Source: Crossiella equi
GTDB lineage: Bacteria; Actinomycetota; Actinomycetes; Mycobacteriales; Pseudonocardiaceae
Length of the DNA stretch: 64,000 bases
NCBI RefSeq assembly: GCF_017876755.1
Contig: NZ_JAGIOO010000001.1
Coordinates: forward strand, 8,479,786-8,543,785
Reading direction: 5' to 3'
Both the position numbers and the translations under genes were made by a program. Shown one piece after another: positions 8,294 through 16,242 of this stretch. How positions within the stretch are numbered: position 1 is the first letter of the stretch; each line of letters opens with the position of its first letter. The notes beneath the pieces were generated by a model, which was not told the origin of the DNA, made no database searches, and saw only the letters and a program-made list of their open reading frames with translations.

Positions 8294-9414
8294 GGACGCT
8301 GCGCCTGGCGGCCCTGCTCGCCACCGCCTCGCTGCTGCTGACCCCGGCGCTCGCGCAGGCCAGGACCGCCGACCACGCCGACACCCAGGCGGTGCTCAAC
8401 GCCTACCAGGCCAAGGCCGGACCGGGGGCCGGGGTCTACGCGGGCAACCGCACGACCTCCTGGCAGCTCAGCAGCGGCACCGCCACGATCAACACCCGCG
8501 AGGACATCCGGGCCGAGCAGGTGTTCCGGGCGGCCAGCCAGACCAAGGCCTTCGTGGCCGCGGTCATCCTGCAGCTGGTCGACGAGGGCAAGGTCGTCCT
8601 GGACGCCCCGGTCGAGCGCTACCTGCCCGGGGTGGTGCGCGGCAACGGCTACGACGGCAACCGCATCACCGTGCGGCAGCTGCTCCAGCACACCGCGGGC
8701 ATCGCGCGGGACGCGACCAACCCGCAGGCGGCCCCGGGCGGCGGCTACGAGCTGCGCGAGCTGGTGCGGGCGGGCCTGGCGAACAAGCCGGTGTTCGAGC
8801 CGGGCACGGGCTGGCAGTACTCCAACGTCGGCTACTTCATCGCGGGGCTGCTGGTCGAGCAGGTCACCGGCACGCCGATCCGCGAGGCGGTGACCGCGCG
8901 GATCATCCAGCCGCTCGGCCTGACCAGCACGAAGTACCCGGCTGCCGGGGACCGCTCGCTCGGGCCGAACCAGCTGCGCGGTTATCTGGGCGGCCGGCTG
9001 GGGCCGCTGTTCTTCTGGTACGAGGCCACGCAGAACATGGATCCCACGCAGGTGCACTCGGCGGGTGCGCTGGCCTCCTCGCTGGTCGACCTGGCCGCGT
9101 TCCACCAGGCGATCGCGGACGGGCGGGTGTTCTCGCGGGCGATGCTGGCCGAGATGCGCACGACCGTGCCGATCCCGGGTGGCAGCAACGCCACTGACGG
9201 GGACGGCTACGGCCTGGGTGTGGTGCGCTACCGGATGTCCTGCGGCGGGGAGGCGTGGGGGCACGCGGGGGACCTGACCACCGGGCACTCCTCGGTCACC
9301 CTGGCCACCGACGACGGCCGCCGCGCCTCGGTGGTGTCCAACGCCTACGTGGCGGGCGGGCACACGCCGACGCGGTTCCAGGTCGCGGACTCCGCGCTGT
9401 GCGGCAGCAGGTGA
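8290..9414 (+). CDS. Secreted serine hydrolase, class C beta-lactamase / DD-peptidase family
   Basis: A 374-residue penicillin-binding-fold hydrolase with an N-terminal signal peptide (residues about 1-25). The catalytic SxxK tetrad is SQTK (Ser83, Lys86), followed by the YxN motif as YSN and a HAG triad near residue 320 in place of KTG. These features place it with D-alanyl-D-alanine carboxypeptidases and beta-lactamase-like esterases. Which substrate it cuts cannot be told. The start is the GTG overlapping the upstream cutinase stop. A strong hairpin follows the gene at 9439-9469. Confidence 0.88.
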   Translation: MRTLRLAALLATASLLLTPALAQARTADHADTQAVLNAYQAKAGPGAGVYAGNRTTSWQLSSGTATINTREDIRAEQVFRAASQTKAFVAAVILQLVDEGKVVLDAPVERYLPGVVRGNGYDGNRITVRQLLQHTAGIARDATNPQAAPGGGYELRELVRAGLANKPVFEPGTGWQYSNVGYFIAGLLVEQVTGTPIREAVTARIIQPLGLTSTKYPAAGDRSLGPNQLRGYLGGRLGPLFFWYEATQNMDPTQVHSAGALASSLVDLAAFHQAIADGRVFSRAMLAEMRTTVPIPGGSNATDGDGYGLGVVRYRMSCGGEAWGHAGDLTTGHSSVTLATDDGRRASVVSNAYVAGGHTPTRFQVADSALCGSR

Positions 9415-9438
9415 CGGGCGAGCTCCGCTGAGCCGTGG

Positions 9439-9469
9439 GCCCGCCCGGGGCTGGGGATCCCGGGCGGGC
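9439..9469. terminator. Hairpin after the hydrolase operon
   Basis: The 11-bp arms GCCCGCCCGGG and CCCGGGCGGGC enclose a 9-nt loop, 25 bp after the serine hydrolase stop. There is no U-run, as is usual in actinomycetes. Confidence 0.65.
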
Positions 9470-9540
9470 TCACACACGTGGGTGATGTGACCCCGGACAC
9501 ACCGCGGGAACGCTTGTCGCGGTACCGGGCAAAGAGCACC

Positions 9541-10131
9541 GTGCGAACCAACACACTGACGGCGCCGGGGGTGACTGGCCTGATCGGCAGCGAGGACGTC
9601 GTGGCGCTCTACGACGGGCACGCCCGCGCGCTGCACCGCTACCTGGCCCGCCGCGTCGGCGCCGAGACCGCCGACGACCTGGTCGCCGAGGCGTTCCTGC
9701 TGGTGTGGCAGCAGCGCGGCGAGTACGACCCGGAGCTGGCCAGCCTCAAGACCTGGCTGTACGGCATCGCCACCAACCTGCTGCTGCGCCACACCCGCGC
9801 CGAGGTCCGGCGGCTGCGGGCCTGGAGCCGGGAGCACGGCAGGCGCGAGCCCGCCGAGGCGGTCGAGGACCGGGCCACCGCCCGCGCCGACGCCGGTGCG
9901 CTCTCCGCCGACCTGGCCCGCACGGTCGCGGGCCTGCGCCACGAGGAGCGGGACGTGCTGCTGCTGGTGGCCTGGGCCGGGCTGACGCCCACCGAGGTGG
10001 CCGAGGCGTTGTCGGTGCCGGTGGTCACGGTTCGCACCCGGCTGCACCGGGCGAGGGCGAAGGTCCGCGACCGGCTGCCCCTGCCCAGCCGGTGGTCGGG
10101 AAGCGGAGCTGAGGAGAACGGTGATGCGTGA
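9541..10131 (+). CDS. Sigma-70 family (ECF-like) RNA polymerase sigma factor
   Basis: A sigma factor of about 196 residues with region 2 (LYDGHARALHRYLARRVG..DDLVAEAFLLVW) and region 4 (LSVPVVTVRTRLHRARAKVRD, the helix-turn-helix binding the -35 box). The frame is open from a GTG at 9478, but that codon sits only 9 bp past a terminator hairpin and the added residues look unconserved. The GTG at 9541 is preferred, with 9571 also possible. The gene overlaps by 8 bp a CU044_5270-type membrane protein, a common partner for this sigma group and a candidate anti-sigma factor. The regulon is unknown. Confidence 0.85.
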   Translation: MRTNTLTAPGVTGLIGSEDVVALYDGHARALHRYLARRVGAETADDLVAEAFLLVWQQRGEYDPELASLKTWLYGIATNLLLRHTRAEVRRLRAWSREHGRREPAEAVEDRATARADAGALSADLARTVAGLRHEERDVLLLVAWAGLTPTEVAEALSVPVVTVRTRLHRARAKVRDRLPLPSRWSGSGAEENGDA

Positions 10132-11209
10132 GCACAACGGGCGGCTGCCCGAGGACGAGGCGGTTGACGGCGTGCTGGCCGAGGTGCCCGAGATGTCGGA
10201 GCGGGCCTTCCGGGACGGCCGGGAGCGGCTGCTGGCCGCGATGGCGGCGGAGCGGTTTCCCGAGCGGGAGGCGGAGGTCATCCCGCTCCGCCGGGCACCC
10301 CGCCGGACGCGGTGGCTGGTGGGTGCGGCGGCCGGGGTCGCCCTGCTCGTCGGCGGCGCGCTGCTCGCCCCGACCCTGTCGGTGGTGGACGGACCGGTGG
10401 CCAACTCCGCGCAGGCGGCCGAGGTCCTGAACCGGGCGGCGGCCAACCTGACCATCGGCACCCGGCCGGACCCGCTGCTGCGGCCGGGCCAGTTCCGGTA
10501 TGTGCGGGTGCACGGCTGGATCGGCGCACCGAGCCTGGACCGGTCCGAGGAGTTGTTCTACCTGGCCGAGACGAACCTGGAGACCTGGATCCCGGCCGAG
10601 CAGCGGCAGCAGTGGCTGTACCGGCGCAAGGCCACCGGGCAGCTGCGCCTGGTCAACGGGGACGAGGCCGACGCCCGCGAGGACGCCAAGGGCGTCCAGC
10701 GCGGCCTGGACGGGGAGTGGCGGGCCGAGGACGGCCGCTTCTTCGAGGGGCCGAACCCGGTCACGCGCACGCCGAGCCTGGAGCGCCCGACCCCGGAGTT
10801 CCAGGCGGCGCTGCCGAAGGACCCGAAGCAGCTCTACGAACAGCTGCGCCGGGACGCCGACGCCGGGCACCAGCTCGGGGACAAGGGCCTGCTGCAACAC
10901 GTGGTCAACGGCATGAACAGCGGCCTGCTGACCGCGGAGACCCGCGCCAACGTCTACCGGGCGCTGGCGAACATGCCCGGGCTGCGGGTGCTCAAGGACA
11001 CCGAGACCCTGGACGGGCGCAAGGGCACCGCGCTGGGGGTCACCGCGGACGGGTTCAGCCAGCAGATCGTGGTGGACCCGGAGACCGGTGAGTTCATCGG
11101 GCAGCAGCAGGTCGCCGTGGACGAGAGCCACGGCATGGACGTGGGCACGGTCATCCACACGACCTCGGTGCGGACCGCGGTCGTGGACGGGCAGGGCCAG
11201 ACCGGCTGA
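10124..11209 (+). CDS. CU044_5270 family membrane protein, putative sigma partner
   Basis: A 361-residue protein with a charged cytoplasmic N-terminus of about 60 residues, one transmembrane helix (GAAAGVALLVGGALLAPTL) and a large extracytoplasmic domain. The overall layout and the phrases LLRPGQFRYVRVHGW and RVLKDTETLDGRKGTALG fit the CU044_5270 family. These genes usually follow sigma factors, as here, and the topology suits an anti-sigma role, although that is inference. The ATG at 10124 is preferred over a GTG 3 bp earlier because GAGGAG is 7 bp away. A terminator follows at 11228-11264. Confidence 0.8.
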   Translation: MREHNGRLPEDEAVDGVLAEVPEMSERAFRDGRERLLAAMAAERFPEREAEVIPLRRAPRRTRWLVGAAAGVALLVGGALLAPTLSVVDGPVANSAQAAEVLNRAAANLTIGTRPDPLLRPGQFRYVRVHGWIGAPSLDRSEELFYLAETNLETWIPAEQRQQWLYRRKATGQLRLVNGDEADAREDAKGVQRGLDGEWRAEDGRFFEGPNPVTRTPSLERPTPEFQAALPKDPKQLYEQLRRDADAGHQLGDKGLLQHVVNGMNSGLLTAETRANVYRALANMPGLRVLKDTETLDGRKGTALGVTADGFSQQIVVDPETGEFIGQQQVAVDESHGMDVGTVIHTTSVRTAVVDGQGQTG

Positions 11210-11227
11210 CTCGGGACAGCCGGTGCG

Positions 11228-11264
11228 GGCGGTCCGCGGGCCTTCGGGGGGCTCGCGGACCGCC
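11228..11264. terminator. Terminator after the sigma/partner operon
   Basis: 15-nt arms at 11228-11242 and 11250-11264 pair with a single G-U and enclose a 7-nt loop beginning TTCG. It lies 18 bp past the stop, so the following sulfatase probably has its own promoter. Confidence 0.7.
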
Positions 11265-11341
11265 ATTCACATGCTGGGACGGGGTAGGCACGTGCGTGCC
11301 CGCTCCCTAGCCTCAGCCCCACGGCAACCGACGGGGGCGCG

Positions 11342-12667
11342 ATGGAGATCAGCAGGCGGCGGCTGGTGGGTGCGGCGGGCGCGGGGGCCCTGGCCGCGGT
11401 GCTCCCGGGCGGGACCGGGCAGGCGGCGGCGGAGGAGCCGTTCCGGGCGCTGCCGGGGCCTCCGCCCAAGCGCCCGAACCTGCTGGTGGTCCTGGTCGAC
11501 GACCCGGGCTGGGCGGACCTGTCCAGTCGCGGGGCGCCGGAGATCCGCACCCCGAACCTGGACCGGCTGGCCGCCTCCGGGGTGCGGTTCCGCCAGTCCT
11601 ACTCGGCGTCCTCGGTGTGCTCGCCGGCCCGGATCGGGCTCTACACCGGGCGCTACCCGGGACGCCTGGCGGGCGGGCTGAAGGAGCCGATCGACGCGCC
11701 CAACGCCGTGGACGGCATCCCGGCCGGGCACCCGACCCTGGGCTCGCTGGTGCACGAGGCGGGGTACTCGACCGCGCTGATCGGCAAGTGGCACTGCGGG
11801 TTCCTGCCGTGGTTCAGCCCGACCCGGCTGGGCTGGCAGGAGTTCTTCGGCAGCTTCTCCGGCGGCATGGACTACTTCGCCAAGCTCAGCCACCACAACC
11901 TGCACGACCTGTACGAGAACGAGGTGGCCGCGCACGACCTGCGCCACTACACCGACCTGGTCACCGAGCGTGCGGTGGAGTTCGTGCGGCGGGAGCACCG
12001 GAAGCCGTGGCTGCTCAACCTCAACTACACCACCCCACGCCGGCCCTGGGAGGGCCCGGGGGACAGGACCGTCAGCGACGAGCTGACCGCGGTGTGCCGG
12101 GCGGTGGTGGAGGACCTGGACCGCGCGGTCGGGCAGGTGCTGGACGCCGTGCGGCGCAGCGGACAGCTGCACAACACGCTGGTCTTCGTCGCCAGTGACA
12201 ACGGCGGCGCGCGCTTCTCCGGCACCCGGCCGTTGGGCGGCGGCACGTCCACGCTGGCCGAGGGCGGCATGCGGGTGCCCACGATCCTGAGCTGGCCGGG
12301 CGCGCTGCGGCCCCGGCAGGTGCACGACGCGCCGGTGCTCACCATGGACTGGACCGCGACGTTCCTGGAGCTGGCCGGGACACGTCCGGCGGCCACCCAC
12401 CCCTTGGACGGCACGTCGCTGGCCGGGCACCTGTTCCGGGGCGAGGCCCTGCCCGCGCGGGACCTGTTCTGGCGGCTGCGGGGCCAGCGCGCGCTGCGCC
12501 GGGGCGACCTCAAGTACGTGCGCACCGGTACCACCGAGGCCCTCTACGACCTGGCGGCCGACGTGCGCGAGCGCGCCAACCTCGCCCGCAAGCGGCCCGA
12601 GGACCTGGCCGCGCTGCGGTCGGCGTGGGAGGCGGTGGAGGCGACCCTGGTGCCGTACCCGGCGTGA
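11342..12667 (+). CDS. TAT-exported arylsulfatase family protein
   Basis: A 441-residue sulfatase. The N-terminus carries a twin-arginine signal (SRRRLVGAAGAG) followed by Ala-rich residues. Metal-site aspartates appear in VDDPGW (Asp53-Asp54), and the formylglycine motif CxPxR is present as CSPAR with Cys93. SDNGG, which also supplies metal ligands, occurs late. The Cys must be oxidised to formylglycine by a sulfatase-modifying factor, and none is encoded in this window. The substrate is unknown; organic sulfate esters are the usual targets. The gene stands alone between a terminator and a convergent kinase gene. Confidence 0.88.
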   Translation: MEISRRRLVGAAGAGALAAVLPGGTGQAAAEEPFRALPGPPPKRPNLLVVLVDDPGWADLSSRGAPEIRTPNLDRLAASGVRFRQSYSASSVCSPARIGLYTGRYPGRLAGGLKEPIDAPNAVDGIPAGHPTLGSLVHEAGYSTALIGKWHCGFLPWFSPTRLGWQEFFGSFSGGMDYFAKLSHHNLHDLYENEVAAHDLRHYTDLVTERAVEFVRREHRKPWLLNLNYTTPRRPWEGPGDRTVSDELTAVCRAVVEDLDRAVGQVLDAVRRSGQLHNTLVFVASDNGGARFSGTRPLGGGTSTLAEGGMRVPTILSWPGALRPRQVHDAPVLTMDWTATFLELAGTRPAATHPLDGTSLAGHLFRGEALPARDLFWRLRGQRALRRGDLKYVRTGTTEALYDLAADVRERANLARKRPEDLAALRSAWEAVEATLVPYPA

Positions 12668-12691
12668 GGCGGGCCGGATCCGGTTGGCGCG

Positions 12692-13963
12692 TCAGCGGAT
12701 CCCGGCCAGCAGGCGGTCCAGGGCGGCCGGGGTGCCCGCGTCCCGGACCTGCACCACCACCGCGTGCTCGCCGTCGAGCAGCACGGCCTCGTCCAGGGTG
12801 CGCGGGCACGGCCAGCGCCGCACCCGCGCCTGCCACCGGCCCAGCCGGGACTCGCTGGCCGCGGCCGCTCCGCACTCGGCGTGCTGGCGCCCGGTGAACC
12901 AGGCCTCGGCCTCCGGACGGGGGCGGTGCGCGGCGAACAGGCCCACCGCCGAGCCCGCGTGGAAGGCGGCCAGGTCCGGCGCCACCTCCAGTGCCGAGGG
13001 GCCGGTGCGGGTCTGCCCGGCCCAGGCCAGGGGCACGGTCACGCGCAGGGCGCCGGCGGTGAGCGTGGCCTCGGTGACCGGGCTGGCCGCGGCGGTGGTC
13101 GCGGCCAGCAGCAGGGACAGCGCGGCCGGGACCAGGACCGACCGGGGCCGGAGCCGTCGTGGCCGCTGGGTGGCGCGCAGGGCGGCGGCGAACGCGGCGG
13201 CCCCGGGGTGGCGGGCGGCCGGGTCGGTGGCCATCGCGCGGCGCAGCACGGCCAGCACGGGCCGGGGCACCCCGGTCACCGGTCCGCCCGGGTCGTGGCC
13301 GGTGAGCAGCCGCAGCGTCAGCGCGCCCAGCGCGTAGACGTCGGTGGCCGGGGTGATCGAGGCCCCCAGCGCCCGCTGCTCGGGCGCGGTGTAGCCGGGA
13401 CTGCCGACCGCGACGGTGAACCCGGAGGCCTCGGCCAGCGACTTGGCCAGGCCCAGGTCGGCCACCACGGCCTCGCCGGAGTCCCCGCGCAGCAACACGT
13501 TCGCCGGTTTGAGGTCGCGGTGCACGATCCCGGCCCGGTGCAGGGCACCCACGCCCGCGCACACCTGGTCCACCAGGTCCAGCACCCGCGGCAGCGGCAG
13601 CGCGGGCTGGTCGGCCAGGGTGCCGCCGTCGGCGTGGGCCATGACGAAGTAGGGGCGGCCGTCCGGGAGGGTGGCCAGCTCGTGCACCGCGACCAGGTGC
13701 GGGTGGGACAGGCCGCGCAGCAGGCGGACCTCCTGGCGGAAGCGCTCGCGCACCTCGGGCACGGCCGCCCAGTTCTCCGCCAGCACCTTCACCGCCACCG
13801 GCAGGTCCAGCTCCCGGTCGTGGGCCAGCCACACCAGGGCGAAGCCGCCCGCGCCGAGCAGGCGGCGGAAGGTGAGGCGCTCGTTATCATCCGGTACGCG
13901 GAGGTGGACCGATGGTGCGGCGCTGGGTGGCGGCCCTGGTGGTGGCGCTGGGTCTGACGGCAT
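12692..13963 (-). CDS. Ser/Thr protein kinase with C-terminal extracytoplasmic domain
   Basis: A 423-residue Hanks-type kinase. The glycine loop GAGGFALVW, Lys in VAVKVL, catalytic HRDLKPANVLL, a DLGLAK activation-loop start (DLG in place of DFG) and an APE-type APEQ are all visible in the first 250 residues. One transmembrane helix (VLVPAALSLLLAATTA) near 285 is followed by a roughly 140-residue outer domain with Cys pairs and no PASTA repeats. The ATG at 13963 has AGGAG at 6 bp. Its first 17 codons lie inside the divergent lipoprotein gene, an unusual head-to-head overlap of 52 bp. The outer domain may sense an unknown ligand. Confidence 0.85.
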   Translation of the reverse strand: MPSDPAPPPGPPPSAAPSVHLRVPDDNERLTFRRLLGAGGFALVWLAHDRELDLPVAVKVLAENWAAVPEVRERFRQEVRLLRGLSHPHLVAVHELATLPDGRPYFVMAHADGGTLADQPALPLPRVLDLVDQVCAGVGALHRAGIVHRDLKPANVLLRGDSGEAVVADLGLAKSLAEASGFTVAVGSPGYTAPEQRALGASITPATDVYALGALTLRLLTGHDPGGPVTGVPRPVLAVLRRAMATDPAARHPGAAAFAAALRATQRPRRLRPRSVLVPAALSLLLAATTAAASPVTEATLTAGALRVTVPLAWAGQTRTGPSALEVAPDLAAFHAGSAVGLFAAHRPRPEAEAWFTGRQHAECGAAAASESRLGRWQARVRRWPCPRTLDEAVLLDGEHAVVVQVRDAGTPAALDRLLAGIR

Positions 13964-14490
13964 GTGGCTCCTACGGCGTCTCCCCGCACACCTTGCCAGG
14001 AAAACCTTCTCCCCTGGCCAACGGGCAGCCGGTGCCCACCACGTCCGGACTGCGGCCCGGGGACTGCGGGGCGCGGCAGCTCGCCTTCACCCGGGGCAGG
14101 CTCGGCGAGGCCCGGTTCAAGTACGGGGAGACGACCGGGTTCCTCGGCCGGGTGCGCAACACCGGCGACCGCCCGTGCGCGCTGGCCGAGCTCGGGACCT
14201 GGGCCCTGCTCAGCGCCACCGGACGGCCGATGCCCTCCGAGCAGCGGTTCCTGGTCTCGGCCACCGCCGGGGCGGTGTCGCTGGCGCCGGGGGAGGTGGC
14301 CCTGGTGCGGGTCCTGTACTCCCAGTCGCCGTTCGAGCTGGAGGGACGCGGGGAGCCGTGCCTGATCGTCGAGTCGATCAGCTTCACCCCGGCCGGGGAC
14401 ACGCAGGCGCTGACCGTGCCGCTGCACGACGGGGTGTGCGACTACGGTCGGATCAACCTCACCGGGTGGGCGAAGACGGACGTGTTTTGA
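13912..14490 (+). CDS. Lipoprotein with DUF4232-like domain
   Basis: A 192-residue secreted lipoprotein. The signal ends in the lipobox LTAC, giving a lipidated Cys near residue 18. The mature part resembles the DUF4232 family of actinobacterial surface proteins (phrases FLGRVRNTGDRPCALAELG and LAPGEVALVRVLYSQ). These have no established function. The ATG is supported by GGAGG at 7 bp, so it is likely real even though it overlaps the 5' end of the divergent kinase gene. Shared promoter DNA within coding sequence would couple the expression of the two. Confidence 0.78.
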   Translation: MVRRWVAALVVALGLTACGSYGVSPHTLPGKPSPLANGQPVPTTSGLRPGDCGARQLAFTRGRLGEARFKYGETTGFLGRVRNTGDRPCALAELGTWALLSATGRPMPSEQRFLVSATAGAVSLAPGEVALVRVLYSQSPFELEGRGEPCLIVESISFTPAGDTQALTVPLHDGVCDYGRINLTGWAKTDVF

Positions 14491-14587
14491 GACACTGGTC
14501 AATTCAGATTGTGAAATAGCGCTCACCAACTTCCGGTGCATTTTCTGCCAGGAATCCGGATGACGGTGTCCCTGTTAGGCTGAATTG

Positions 14588-15085
14588 GTGAAAGCGGATG
14601 AGCAGTGGGCCCTGCTGGCCGAGCTCCGGCCCCGGGTGCTGCACATCTGCGCTCGCCTGCTGCCCACCCCGGAGGACGCCGAGGACGCGGCCCAGGAGGC
14701 GCTGCTGGTCATCGCCGACGGGCTGTCCACCCGGCCGCCCGAGGTGAGCCTGCGCGGCTGGGTGTACGGGCAGGTGGTGAACGTGGCGCGGCTGCGGCAC
14801 CGCCAGCTCGAACGCCAGGCCGAGGACCAGGTGCCCGCCCAGAGCTGCGACGCCGTGGCCGACCCGCGCCGCACCAGCGGCATCGCCGGGACCCGGCAGG
14901 ACCTGCTGCGCGCGCTGGAACGGCTGCGCGAGGGGTACCCGCTGCTGGCGCAGGCGTTGGTCTACCGGGACGTGTGCGCGCTGGGCTACACCGAGATCGC
15001 CGAGGCGCTCGGGATCTCGGAGACCACGGTGAAGTCGCGCATCCACGACGCCCGCAAGCGCATGCGCGAGCAGCTCGCGGGCTGA
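14588..15085 (+). CDS. ECF-type RNA polymerase sigma factor
   Basis: A 165-residue sigma factor. Region 2 includes PTPEDAEDAAQEALLVIADGL, and region 4 contains the helix-turn-helix YTEIAEALGISETTVKSRIHDARKRM. No extra C-terminal domain is present and no anti-sigma gene is adjacent. It ends 9 bp from the convergent polyprenyl synthase gene. The GTG at 14588 overlaps an in-frame TTG at 14585 and either may be used. Upstream, GGAAT about 35 bp before the start followed by GTT might be an ECF-type autoregulatory promoter, at low confidence. Confidence 0.88.
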   Translation: MKADEQWALLAELRPRVLHICARLLPTPEDAEDAAQEALLVIADGLSTRPPEVSLRGWVYGQVVNVARLRHRQLERQAEDQVPAQSCDAVADPRRTSGIAGTRQDLLRALERLREGYPLLAQALVYRDVCALGYTEIAEALGISETTVKSRIHDARKRMREQLAG

Positions 15086-15094
15086 CCCCGCGGG

Positions 15095-16102
15095 TCAGCC
15101 CCGTACGACCAGGTCCGCCAGCGCGAGCAGCGCGTGCACCGGCACCGGCTCGCAGCCCGCGTGCTCCAGGCAGTCCACCGCGCGGGCCAGGTGTTCCGCG
15201 GCCTGTCGCCGCGCCCGGGCCCCGGCACCGCAGCCGGTGAGCAGCGCGGTCATCGCGGGTGCGTCGGCGGGACCGAGCGTGCCCGGCCGCGCGTAGTACT
15301 CGGCCAGCGCCAGCCCGGCCGGGGTGCCCGAGCCCAGGGCCAGCAGCACCGGCAGTGACTTCTTGCCGCGCACCAGGTCCTGCCCGGTGCCCGCCAGCGC
15401 GGCCACGTCCCCGGCCAGCCGGTAGGCCAGGCCCAGGTGTGCGCCGAACTCGTGCAGCGCCCGCACCCGGACCGGGTCCGCGCCGCCCGCCAGGGCACCC
15501 AGGGCGCAGGCCGTGCCGAGCAGGGAGCCGGTGCGGTTGGCCACCATGGTCAGGTTCTCCGCGACGCCCACCAGCGTGCGGTGCTCGAAGGCCAGGTCCG
15601 CGCTCTGGCCCTCGCACAGGGCGGCCACGCAGTCGGTGAGGCGGGCCAGCGCGTCCGGGCGGCCGGTGCGCCCACCGCCCGCCAGGGCCCGGAAGGCCAG
15701 CGCCAGCAGCGTGTTCCCGGCCAGGATCGCGTCCGGGCGGCCGAAGACGGCCCAGGCCGCGGGGCGCTGCCTGCGCGTGTGGTCCTGGTCCATCACGTCC
15801 TCGTGCAGCAGCGCGAAGTTGTGCACCAGCTCCACCGCGACCGCGGCGGGCACCGCGTCCTCGGTGTGGCCGCCCACGGCCTGGGCGCACAGCAGGGCCA
15901 GGGTAGGGCGCAGGGCCCGGCCGCCGTAGAGCTCGGCGTGCGGGCTGCCGTCGGCGTCGGCCCAGCCCAGGTGGTATTCGGCGACCCGGCGCATGCGCTC
16001 GGGCAGCACGCCCACGGCGGTGCGCAGCGCGCTGTCGGTGTGCTGCTTGCCCCAGTGCAGCAGCTCGTGCGCGGCGACGGGGGTTGCGGTTGTCGAGGTC
16101 AT
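15095..16102 (-). CDS. Polyprenyl diphosphate synthase (GGPP/FPP type), atypical second Asp motif
   Basis: A 335-residue all-helical isoprenyl diphosphate synthase family member, which would condense isopentenyl diphosphate onto allylic diphosphates to supply the neighbouring terpene cyclase. The first metal motif is EDVMD at 101-105, followed by QDHTRR. The second motif, normally DDxxD, reads GDVAA at 231-235, although the following GKKSLPVLLAL is preserved. Loss of that motif may slow or prevent chain elongation. The ATG at 16102 with GGGAGAA at 6 bp was chosen over an upstream in-frame ATG at 16162. The gene is divergent from a LAL regulator and probably belongs to the terpene locus. Confidence 0.82.
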   Translation of the reverse strand: MTSTTATPVAAHELLHWGKQHTDSALRTAVGVLPERMRRVAEYHLGWADADGSPHAELYGGRALRPTLALLCAQAVGGHTEDAVPAAVAVELVHNFALLHEDVMDQDHTRRQRPAAWAVFGRPDAILAGNTLLALAFRALAGGGRTGRPDALARLTDCVAALCEGQSADLAFEHRTLVGVAENLTMVANRTGSLLGTACALGALAGGADPVRVRALHEFGAHLGLAYRLAGDVAALAGTGQDLVRGKKSLPVLLALGSGTPAGLALAEYYARPGTLGPADAPAMTALLTGCGAGARARRQAAEHLARAVDCLEHAGCEPVPVHALLALADLVVRG

Positions 16103-16242
16103 GCGATTCTCCCGGTCCACGGCGGTGCAATCACCTTCGCCCGGGCGTCGACTGGAATTCATCGGCCGAAATACGTAGGAGATACGGAACCTCGGCCGTG
16201 TGCAATAGTTGTTGTCGTGGCACGGCGAAGGGGTCTAGGTAA

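Noticed and set aside
12660-12692. Terminator between the sulfatase and kinase genes
   Set aside because: Only CCGGATCCGG, a palindrome without loop, is present; too short to form a stable hairpin.
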